This document shows, in pieces, positions 28,300 through 35,532 of a stretch of DNA of 64,000 nt. Source of the stretch: a bacterium (lineage in GTDB: Bacteria > Electryoneota > RPQS01); assembly GCA_016703065.1 (NCBI GenBank), contig JADJCU010000008.1, positions 1 to 64,000 of the forward strand, read 5' to 3'. The number at the start of each line of letters is the position of its first letter. Within the stretch, counting starts at the first letter, position 1. The notes below the pieces were generated by a model that saw only the letters and a program-made list of their open reading frames with translations, made no database searches and was not told where the DNA came from. A program made the position numbers and the translations under genes.

Positions 28300-29478
28300 T
28301 TAAGATGGGGCGGGTTGACGAGCGAGCGCAATGAAGCCGATGCAAGCAAATGCTCCGAAGAAGGCTGCGACGTAGAAGGGCGCAGCAGGCGAGACGGCGT
28401 CCCAGAGCCAACCCGCGAGCAGACTGGCACAAAGTGCGACGACGCCGGTAATCATACTGAACAGTCCGATGGCTGTTGCGCGGACGGACTTATCCACGAC
28501 GTTGGCAATCAGCGCGCGGAAGACCCCGTCGGTCAACGCCGCAAACAAACCATACACAATAAAGAGTGGAAAGGCCAGCCACTTATTGGTAATGAGAGCA
28601 AAACCGAGGTAGACCAGCGTATAGAGCGCGAGTCCGGCGGCAAGCAAAGACTCTTTGCGAATCTTGTCGGCGCGCGCTCCGATCGGATAGGCGGTAAGCG
28701 TGTAACACAGATTGTAGCAGAGATAGGCAAGCAGGACTTGCATGGTCGAGAGTCCGGCGTGGCTGCTCTTGAGAATCAGAAATGCGTCACTCGAAAAGCC
28801 AAGATGTCCGATGGCCGCGACGACGACGATTGCCCAATAGCGATTCCCCAGTGCGTCGCGCGTAGTCTGGTGGCGAAAGCTCGATGCAAGCTCGCGCACG
28901 GGTTCACGGACGAGTAAGATCAGAAGCACACCGACGAGCGCAGGGATGAACGCGATCCAATAGAGATTGCGCAGCGCCTGCTGATCTTTGTCACCAAACG
29001 TCTGTAACAAGATGATCGACAGCGCGACTCCGGTCAAGGCTCCTGCGGTGTCAAGTGCGCGATGCAACCCAAACGCACGGCCGCGCAGTTCCACGGGAGT
29101 GAGATCCGCGATCAGCGCGTCTCGCGCGGATCCGCGTACGCCTTTCCCAAAACGATCCAGCAGGCGGGCCACGAGGACGAGCGGCCACGCCGCAGCGAGT
29201 GCGATAAGTGGCTTCGCAAGCGCAGAGAGTCCGTAGCCGAGGAGAATGAAGCGCTTGCGGTTTTGAATGCGGTCGGAATACCAGCCGCTCACGCCTTTGA
29301 GCAGACTCGCGGTGCCTTCGGCGAGACCTTCAATGACTCCGACGACACTCGCCGAAGCGCCGAGAACCATCGTGAGAAAGAGCGGAGTGATGGCGTAGAG
29401 CATCTCGCTCGACACATCGGTGAAGAAGCTGATGAGGCCGAGTCTTTTGACGTCGGGGGAGAGCGGCTTGTCGGACAC
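28300..29478 (-). CDS. MFS transporter
   Basis: Integral inner-membrane transporter of 392 residues with about twelve hydrophobic helices. The N-terminal family signature is GLISFFTDVSSEMLYAITPL, and the loop 2-3 motif appears as GWYSDRIQNRKRFI. Basic cytoplasmic loops (RLLDRFGKGVRGSARDALI) fit proton-coupled MFS exporters. The GTG start lies 21 bases after the stop of the GCS2-type ligase. As the only membrane protein in the operon it is the natural candidate for exporting, or importing a precursor of, the amidoligase product. Direction and substrate cannot be inferred. Confidence 0.92.
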   Translation of the reverse strand: MSDKPLSPDVKRLGLISFFTDVSSEMLYAITPLFLTMVLGASASVVGVIEGLAEGTASLLKGVSGWYSDRIQNRKRFILLGYGLSALAKPLIALAAAWPLVLVARLLDRFGKGVRGSARDALIADLTPVELRGRAFGLHRALDTAGALTGVALSIILLQTFGDKDQQALRNLYWIAFIPALVGVLLILLVREPVRELASSFRHQTTRDALGNRYWAIVVVAAIGHLGFSSDAFLILKSSHAGLSTMQVLLAYLCYNLCYTLTAYPIGARADKIRKESLLAAGLALYTLVYLGFALITNKWLAFPLFIVYGLFAALTDGVFRALIANVVDKSVRATAIGLFSMITGVVALCASLLAGWLWDAVSPAAPFYVAAFFGAFACIGFIALARQPAPS

Positions 29479-29499
29479 GAGGTCGGCGCGAAGGAAACG

Positions 29500-30621
29500 C
29501 TAAGCGCGCTTCACGGAGTCCCGATATTCGCCGACGACGGCTTCAGTGACGGCCTCAAACCGCTGTGACTTGCGATAGACCGCGCGTTGGCGGTCATAGC
29601 TTCCGCCGCGGTCGATAACGGTAAGCACATGCTGCAGTTCATGCAGGCAATTCTGCTGCACGGCGAAGGGAGTCAGAATGCGGACCAGCGTTTCCAGCTC
29701 TTCGCGCATACCTCGCGTCGTACCGTCATCGGCGTGCACGATATCGGCATCGAGCCCCCAACGGGTGGCGCGCCATTTGTTTTCACGGATGAACCAGTAT
29801 TTATGGATGGGCAGCTCCTCACCGGCATCGTAAAGGTCTTCAAGATAGCAGATGAGACATTGACACATGGCGACCAGCGCGAGAACGTCGTCGAGATCCG
29901 GTGTGCCGTCACAGATACGGATTTCGATGGTTCCGAACTTAGGATGCGGCCGTACGTCCCACCAGATTTCCTGAATCGACTGAATCGCGCCGGCGTGAAT
30001 CAGCGTTTTCATGAACCGCTGGAACTCCGCCCAGTTTAACATGCGCTGGGGAAGCCCGGCGGTGGGCATTGCCTCAAAGACCTTGATTCGAGAGGAAGCG
30101 AGTCCTGTCTCTTCGCCCATGAAGTAGGGCGATGCCGCAGAGACGGCAAGCAGATGCGGGAGAAAGGTCGTCAACGCGTTAAAGATGGCGATGGCCTTTT
30201 CCGCAGTCTTTACACCGACATGCACATGGAGTCCCATGATCATCGCGCGGCGGGCGGGCCACTGCATCTTGTTCACGAGCGTCAGATAGCGCTGATTCTC
30301 AGTGATGACCATGTCTTTCCAGAGCGCAGTCGGATGTGTCGCAACAAAGCAAGTGGTCAAACCGAGCTGATTTGCGGCGGCTTCGGCAGCGTTGAACTTT
30401 TGCACGAGTTCTTTTTTCACGTCACCGACGGTGCGGCATGGCGTCGTAATAATCTCGACGATACACTGGAGCAGCTCCGGCTTGGCCCATGGGACATCGC
30501 CGATGAGTGCGAGGAGTTCAGGGACGCGGTTTACAACTTGCCAGGTCTTGGGATCGATGAGCAGGAGTTCGCACTCAACACCCAGTGTCGGCTCGGGCGA
30601 ACCGTTGAAAATCAAGGCCAT
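29500..30621 (-). CDS. GCS2-family carboxylate-amine ligase (glutamate-cysteine ligase-like)
   Basis: Amidoligase of 373 residues related to E. coli YbdK and plant-type glutamate-cysteine ligases of the glutamine-synthetase fold. It would join a carboxylate, typically gamma-glutamyl, to an amine using ATP. Conserved features are the N-terminal metal-binding TLGVECELLLID, ELLQCIVEI, the GLHVHVGV strand, and PKFGTIEIRICDGTPD, which carries metal and substrate-binding acids. It is the first gene of a five-gene minus-strand operon with an MFS transporter, two esterases and an ATP-grasp ligase. E. coli YbdK has only weak glutamate-cysteine ligase activity, so the true substrate of this group is open. 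No obvious Shine-Dalgarno precedes ATG 30621. No glutathione synthetase gene lies nearby. Confidence 0.9.
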   Translation of the reverse strand: MALIFNGSPEPTLGVECELLLIDPKTWQVVNRVPELLALIGDVPWAKPELLQCIVEIITTPCRTVGDVKKELVQKFNAAEAAANQLGLTTCFVATHPTALWKDMVITENQRYLTLVNKMQWPARRAMIMGLHVHVGVKTAEKAIAIFNALTTFLPHLLAVSAASPYFMGEETGLASSRIKVFEAMPTAGLPQRMLNWAEFQRFMKTLIHAGAIQSIQEIWWDVRPHPKFGTIEIRICDGTPDLDDVLALVAMCQCLICYLEDLYDAGEELPIHKYWFIRENKWRATRWGLDADIVHADDGTTRGMREELETLVRILTPFAVQQNCLHELQHVLTVIDRGGSYDRQRAVYRKSQRFEAVTEAVVGEYRDSVKRA

Positions 30622-30743
30622 AGGGAGGTAAGCGGGTAGGAGATGTGAGGAATTTCGACAGACCGAAGATACGCAAACAGGGCACGGTATTCAACGGTTC
30701 AGCGGCAGAATTCTCAGGTGAGTGGATAGGCGGGGGCGCCGGC

Positions 30744-30772
30744 TTTCAACTCGCGCCGGGAAATAGTATATT
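30744..30772 (+). promoter_or_regulatory. possible sigma70-type promoter for the SRPBCC-epimerase gene
   Basis: TTTCAA at 30744-30749, a 17-base spacer, then TATATT at 30767-30772, 33 bases before the ATG. The -10 is close to consensus and the -35 is weak. It lies in the 184-base divergent gap between this gene and the amidoligase operon. Confidence 0.3.
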
Positions 30773-30805
30773 TCAGGTTATTCACAACGTCATCTGATAT
30801 CCGTA

Positions 30806-32242
30806 ATGCCGCAGTTCAGCCTGAAAAGCCTCTTCCCTGCTCCCGCCCACGAGGTGTATTCGTGGCACATGCGGATCGGCGCGCTCGAACGACTGACGCC
30901 ACCGTGGTCAGCCATCCAGGTCACGTGGGGAGACGAGCAGGTGCGCGAAGGCAGCCGTCGGGAGCTGTTGGTGCCTGCCGGTCCGATTCGTCTCAAGTGG
31001 CTGGCGAAGCACCACAGCATTATCGAAGGGCGGCAGTTTGTGGATGAACAGGAGCGCGGTCCATTTCGCACCTGGATTCACCGGCATCTGTTCAGCGACA
31101 TTGAAGGGGGACGGAGCGAGCTCGAAGATCGTATCGATTACGACTATCCGCTGGGGAGTTTGGGAGAGTTGTTCGGCAGGCGGCAAGTGCACTGGCTGGT
31201 TAATACATCTTTCCCATGGCGGCACGAGCGAACGTGGCTTGATCTGACGCGGCACGCCGAGTTTGCGCATCGTCCCCGACTGAAAGTTGCGGTGACAGGC
31301 AGCAGCGGACTGGTCGGCCAGCAGTTGTCGCACTTCCTGACCACAGGCGGGCATTCCGTCTGGCCGGTTGTGCGAAAGCGGGGGCAGAGCGGGACGATCT
31401 ATTGGAATCCCGACCGGGGCGAGATCGATCGGGCGGCGCTCGAGGGACTTGATGCGGTGATTCATCTGGCGGGGCGAAACATCGCGGCAGGACGCTGGAC
31501 GGAGTCAGGTAAACGCGCGATTCTCGACAGCAGAGTGCGGGGCACAAGGCTGTTGGCAGAAACCCTTGCGCAGCTGAAGACGCCGCCCGGCGTTTTTGTC
31601 AGCGCCTCGGCAGTTGGAGTCTACGCGGACACGCATGAAGCACTGGCTGAGGACGGACCGCAAGGCGACGGTTTCCTGGCTGATGTCGTACGGGCGTGGG
31701 AAGCGGCAGCGGAACCGGCCCGCCACGCGGGGATTCGCGTGGTCCATCCCCGGATTTCGACGGTCATTTCGGGCTGGGGTGGTGTCCTCGGACGCCTCCT
31801 CCCAGTCTTTAAGGCCGGTCTCGGAGGGAAGATCGGTGGCGGTGCCCAAGCGATGAGCTGGGTGCATGTGGACGACTTGATCGCCGCTGTTTACCGGATG
31901 CTCTACGATGACCGACTTTTCGGCCCGGTGAACGTGTCATCTGACCGAATTGTTACAAATCAAGAGTTTACAGTTACACTTGGCAAAGTTCTGGGACGGC
32001 CTACGTTAGCAACAGTTCCAGAAGCTATTGTAAAATTGGTGTTTGGCCAAATGGGTCGAGAACTCCTGTTGCAGGGAGTCCGCGCCCGGCCGGGCCGCTT
32101 AAACGAGGTTGGGTTTGTGCCGTGGTTCGGCGACCTCGAATCAGCCTTGAGATTTGAGACAGGTAAGCCATTTTCGCACCAGCCTCCCTTCCACCCCACT
32201 CCTCTGCCACAAAGCGGGCAGAATGGGTATCTAATCAGTTAG
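30806..32242 (+). CDS. SRPBCC domain fused to TIGR01777-type NAD(P)-binding epimerase
   Basis: Two-domain protein of 478 residues. Residues ~1-145 are an SRPBCC (START/polyketide-cyclase-like) ligand-binding domain (SLKSLFPAPAHEVYSWHMR; RDYPL-like segment DYDYPLGSLGELFG). Residues ~158-460 are an extended SDR of the TIGR01777/YfcH type (VAVTGSSGLVGQQLSHFL; IHLAGRNIAAGRWTES; SASAVGVYAD; PRISTVISGWGGVLGRLLP; MSWVHVDDLI). Such fusions are common in bacteria but without a proven reaction; plant relatives (GC1/SulA) affect plastid division. The Rossmann motif GSSGLVGQ indicates NAD(P) binding. There is no signal peptide. It is transcribed divergently from the amidoligase operon. The C-terminal ~20 residues are a Pro/Gln-rich tail. 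Confidence 0.9.
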   Translation: MPQFSLKSLFPAPAHEVYSWHMRIGALERLTPPWSAIQVTWGDEQVREGSRRELLVPAGPIRLKWLAKHHSIIEGRQFVDEQERGPFRTWIHRHLFSDIEGGRSELEDRIDYDYPLGSLGELFGRRQVHWLVNTSFPWRHERTWLDLTRHAEFAHRPRLKVAVTGSSGLVGQQLSHFLTTGGHSVWPVVRKRGQSGTIYWNPDRGEIDRAALEGLDAVIHLAGRNIAAGRWTESGKRAILDSRVRGTRLLAETLAQLKTPPGVFVSASAVGVYADTHEALAEDGPQGDGFLADVVRAWEAAAEPARHAGIRVVHPRISTVISGWGGVLGRLLPVFKAGLGGKIGGGAQAMSWVHVDDLIAAVYRMLYDDRLFGPVNVSSDRIVTNQEFTVTLGKVLGRPTLATVPEAIVKLVFGQMGRELLLQGVRARPGRLNEVGFVPWFGDLESALRFETGKPFSHQPPFHPTPLPQSGQNGYLIS

Positions 32243-32340
32243 CAAGCACGTGAAGCGGGGCAGGTGCAGACACCGGCCGCCGCTCGTCATCCGAGACGAC
32301 TTACCAAATTCCTTTTTCGATAACCCGCACGGAGAAAAGC

Positions 32341-34203
32341 ATGAAACGCACGTTGGTGTTCCTGGCGGTCGTGGGCCTGATGGCCTCGGTCGCCCTGGCA
32401 GACAAGATCAAGATCGAGAAGCTCGACGACTTGCCGCGCTACACATACAAGATTGATCAGAAGATTGTGGACTTTCTGAAGGATGACGCGGCGATCAAGA
32501 TGCTGGCGTCGGAAGTAAAGCGCGACATTCTGTCGGATCTCGAGAAGTATGAGATTTCGGACAAGTCGACGCTGCAGGGGATGTACGCGAATCTCGGGAC
32601 GATTGCGATGATTGAAGGGGATTGGCAGCGCTATTTGGAGCTTGTGAATCTGCGCATTGAACTTGAAGACAAGGAAGCGGCGCGACACACGACGGCCATG
32701 ATTGGACGCGCGATTGCCAAGACACAGTTGAAGGGCCAGGAGAATTACGACAAGAATCTCGACGCGGAAGTTCGCGCGATGCTGGCCAATATGCCGTATG
32801 ACGTCGTTGAAGCGAACGTCAAGGGGCAAAAGGGCGGCGCGGAGATGGCCTCGGAAGCCGTGATGATCGGCGGACTTGAAGCCAGTCTGCAGCCGACACT
32901 TGACAAGTCAAATGGTGAAATGAGTCAGGACAACGCGACATCGCTGCTGTCGCCGTTTTTTGCGCTGCGCTATTACATTCCAAAGAAGGAGATCTTCATT
33001 GCGGCGCTGACGGATTACATCAATGCGAATCAGGTCGTGAAGGAAGACATCTGGGCCGAGCGCAACGTCGATCTCGAACCGGGCGAGAAGTACAAGCCGG
33101 CGGTTTTGGCGGTCTGGGATTCTGGCGTGGACTGGAATATCTTTGCGCCGAAGAAGCAGATGTGGACGAACACGAAGGAGAAGCCTGACAACGGCATCGA
33201 CGACGACAAGAACGGTTTCGTGGATGACGTTCACGGCATCGCGTGGGACCTGCATTCGAACAAGGAAACCTCGCTGCTCTATCCGATTGAAGGCGCGAAG
33301 TTGGGTGACGAAGCGCAGATGCGCCGCTGGATGAAGGGAATGGGCGACGTAGGTTCGGCGATTGAAAGCGACGAGGCGACCGAAGTGAAGAAGCACATCG
33401 CGAGCCTGAAGCAGGAAGACGTTCAGCCATTTATTGAGATGATCGGGCTGTACGGCAACTACTGTCATGGGACGCACGTCGCGGGCATCGCTGCGGCGGG
33501 CAATCCCTTCGCCCGAATAGTTGGCGCGCGTATTACGTTCGACTACCATCTGATTCCCGAGCTGCCGACGATTGAGCAGGCCACGAAGGATGCCAACGCG
33601 CTGGTCGAGACGATTGACTATTTCAAGAAGAACGGCGTACGCGCAGTCAACATGAGTTGGGGCGGTTCGCTGCGTTCGATTGAAGACGCACTCGAGGCCA
33701 ACAATGCGGGCGGCACGCCGGAAGAGCGCAAGGCTCTGGCGCGCACGATCTACACGATCGGCGACACAGCGTTTAAGAGCGCGATTGAGAATGCGCCGGG
33801 GATTCTGTTTATCACGAGCGCGGGAAATTCGAACCTCGACAACGCCTTTGCGGAGTTCTATCCGTCGAGCTATGATCTGCCGAACATCATTTCGATCGGA
33901 GCGGTGGATCAGGCGGGCGAAGAGACGAGCTTCACGAGCTTCGGCAAGGTGGACATCTATGGCAACGGCTTTGAGGTGTTGAGCTATGTTCCCGGGGGCA
34001 CGGAGATGAAGCTGAACGGCACGTCGATGAGTTCTCCGCAGGTATTGAATTTGGCGGGCAAGCTCCTGGCGATGAAGCCTGACCTGACGACGAAGCAACT
34101 GCGCGACTTGATCATCAACGGCGCGGAAGAGCGCAAGGCGGGAGACCGCACGGTGAAGTTGATGAATCCCAAGAAGTCGATTGAGCTGTTGCAGAAGAGC
34201 TAA
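32341..34203 (+). CDS. exported S8 subtilase with long N-terminal region
   Basis: Subtilisin-like peptidase of 620 residues with a signal peptide (residues 1-20, ending SVALA). A ~230-residue Lys/Glu-rich helical N-terminal region has no Pfam-type domain I recognise. The catalytic domain runs ~250-615: Asp260 (VWDSGVD), His376 (CHGTHVAGI), oxyanion Asn495 (TSAGN) and Ser562 (NGTSMSSPQV). An unusually long insert lies between the Asp and His blocks (~116 residues). It starts with an acidic calcium-site-like stretch (NGIDDDKNGFVDDVHGI) seen in other bacterial subtilases. It lacks FN3 or sorting domains and is not closely related to the other two subtilases here. GGAGAAAAGC precedes the ATG, and a strong terminator follows, so it is likely monocistronic. 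Confidence 0.93.
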   Translation: MKRTLVFLAVVGLMASVALADKIKIEKLDDLPRYTYKIDQKIVDFLKDDAAIKMLASEVKRDILSDLEKYEISDKSTLQGMYANLGTIAMIEGDWQRYLELVNLRIELEDKEAARHTTAMIGRAIAKTQLKGQENYDKNLDAEVRAMLANMPYDVVEANVKGQKGGAEMASEAVMIGGLEASLQPTLDKSNGEMSQDNATSLLSPFFALRYYIPKKEIFIAALTDYINANQVVKEDIWAERNVDLEPGEKYKPAVLAVWDSGVDWNIFAPKKQMWTNTKEKPDNGIDDDKNGFVDDVHGIAWDLHSNKETSLLYPIEGAKLGDEAQMRRWMKGMGDVGSAIESDEATEVKKHIASLKQEDVQPFIEMIGLYGNYCHGTHVAGIAAAGNPFARIVGARITFDYHLIPELPTIEQATKDANALVETIDYFKKNGVRAVNMSWGGSLRSIEDALEANNAGGTPEERKALARTIYTIGDTAFKSAIENAPGILFITSAGNSNLDNAFAEFYPSSYDLPNIISIGAVDQAGEETSFTSFGKVDIYGNGFEVLSYVPGGTEMKLNGTSMSSPQVLNLAGKLLAMKPDLTTKQLRDLIINGAEERKAGDRTVKLMNPKKSIELLQKS

Positions 34204-34225
34204 CGCAGCGGTGCGAATACGTGCG

Positions 34226-34253
34226 AAAGGGCTGGTCAATTGACCGGCCCTTT
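34226..34253 (+). terminator. intrinsic terminator
   Basis: Fourteen-pair palindrome (AAAGGGCTGGTCAA / TTGACCGGCCCTTT, one G-T pair) followed by GCTTTTTG, 23 bases after the subtilase stop. Because the repeat is nearly continuous, the central bases must form the loop. Confidence 0.85.
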
Positions 34254-34279
34254 GCTTTTTGTCGGAATCGCGCCTGCAC

Positions 34280-34969
34280 TCAGTTCAGCATCCACTCCAC
34301 GGCGGCGGTGACGTGGATGTCTGTCGTGTCGTAGGCGGGTATGGGGCACTCAGAGGGATTGACGAGCATGGGGATTTCCGTGCAGCCGAGCACGACCCCC
34401 TGCGCGCCCCGCGATTTCAATTCCGCCATGATGCGCAGGTACTCCTGGCGCGTTTCGTCTTTGAAGATACCTTTGCCGAACTCGTCGACGACGGTCGAGT
34501 GAATCCAATCGCGCACAGGTTTCTCCGGGACGAGGATGTCGATCCCATGTTGAGCAAGAATATCACGATAGAACGGCTGCTCCATTGTGAACACGGTGCC
34601 AAGCAGACCCACGCGTGTCTGTTGCCGCTTGGCGATTTCGCGTGCGGTGGCCTCGACAATGTGAATCAGCGGGATACCAATGGCATCCCGCACGGCAGGG
34701 GCAACCATGTGGGGTGTGTTGGCGCAGAGGATCAGGCCCTCGGCTCCGGCCGCTTCAAGGCGTTGGGCGATGGCACTGAGATAACGGCCCGTGCTTTCCC
34801 AGCCGTTGGTCTGATTATCCGTGAAGAACTCGTGGAAGTTCATCGAATGGAGGATCAGGCGCGCCGAATGCAGACCGCCCAGCCGTTGGCTGACCCTCTG
34901 GTTGATTAGTCTGTAGTAGTCGACCGTGGAATGCCACGTTGTGCCGCCGATGAGACCGAGTGTTTTCAT
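34280..34969 (-). CDS. aspartate/glutamate racemase family protein
   Basis: Cofactor-independent amino-acid racemase of 229 residues, standard length for the YgeA/aspartate racemase group. The N-terminus is KTLGLIGGTTWHSTVDYY. The two catalytic cysteines are Cys82 (LILCANTPH) and Cys196 (VVLGCTEIP), which abstract and donate the alpha proton from opposite faces. It interconverts L- and D-aspartate or glutamate, or a broader range as in YgeA. It stands alone between a terminator and the divergent DoxX gene. Substrate is not decidable from sequence; a D-amino-acid supply for peptidoglycan or release of D-residues is possible. Confidence 0.92.
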   Translation of the reverse strand: MKTLGLIGGTTWHSTVDYYRLINQRVSQRLGGLHSARLILHSMNFHEFFTDNQTNGWESTGRYLSAIAQRLEAAGAEGLILCANTPHMVAPAVRDAIGIPLIHIVEATAREIAKRQQTRVGLLGTVFTMEQPFYRDILAQHGIDILVPEKPVRDWIHSTVVDEFGKGIFKDETRQEYLRIMAELKSRGAQGVVLGCTEIPMLVNPSECPIPAYDTTDIHVTAAVEWMLN

Positions 34970-35045
34970 TAGTGGAAATCCGTATATTTCCTGTCACTCA
35001 ATCTAAGGATTAGAGACAGGAAAGACAAACGGCGGGAGAGGGCAA

Positions 35046-35456
35046 GTGAGAAAGTTACTATTTGGCGGCGAGGACCTGAAATCGGACGCCGCAAATTTCG
35101 GTTTGTTAGTGATGCGGTTGGTTGCGGGGCTGGGGCTGGCCTTCGGTCATGGTGTTCACAAGCTGCCGCCTTCGGAGAAGTTCATCGAGGGTGTGGCCAA
35201 GCTGGGCTTCCCCTACCCCGATGGCTTCGCGTGGGCCGCAGCGATCAGCGAATTTGGCGGCGGGATCTGCATCGCTCTGGGTTTGGGGACGCGGATTTGG
35301 GGGTTCTTTGTCGCGTTCACGATGGGCACGGCGCTCTTCAGACACATGGGGCAGGAGTTCGGCGAGTGGGAACTCGCGGCGATGTACTTCGCGTGCACCC
35401 TCTTCCTGATGTTCATAGGAGGCGGGAAATACGCGGCGGATCGCCGGTTCGCATAG
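35046..35456 (+). CDS. DoxX family membrane protein
   Basis: Small integral membrane protein of 136 residues with four predicted helices (NFGLLVMRLVAGLGLAFGHG, FAWAAAISEFGGGICIALGL, IWGFFVAFTMGTALF, AAMYFACTLFLMFIGGG). The pattern of a His in the first helix region, HGVHKLPP, and EFGGGICIALGLGTR matches the DoxX family. Members are associated with quinone or thiosulfate oxidation or oxidative stress, but most have no proven role. GTG start 35046. It is followed by a terminator hairpin and appears monocistronic. Confidence 0.9.
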   Translation: MRKLLFGGEDLKSDAANFGLLVMRLVAGLGLAFGHGVHKLPPSEKFIEGVAKLGFPYPDGFAWAAAISEFGGGICIALGLGTRIWGFFVAFTMGTALFRHMGQEFGEWELAAMYFACTLFLMFIGGGKYAADRRFA

Positions 35457-35481
35457 CGAATCGCAATCATTTAAATGAAAG

Positions 35482-35504
35482 CAGGCGGGCCATAAGCCCG
35501 CCTG
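35482..35504. terminator. terminator hairpin between convergent genes
   Basis: Perfect 9-bp stem (CAGGCGGGC / GCCCGCCTG) with a CATAA loop, followed on the plus strand by TTTCTTCTCTT. It ends the DoxX transcript and faces the end of the minus-strand secreted-protein gene. Confidence 0.8.
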
Positions 35505-35532
35505 TTTCTTCTCTTGGCCCCCGAACTCTCAC

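Noticed and set aside
32908..34239. Minus-strand open frame of 443 codons opposite the second subtilase
   Set aside because: Very Arg/His/Leu-rich, no homology signature, and antisense to an intact catalytic domain.
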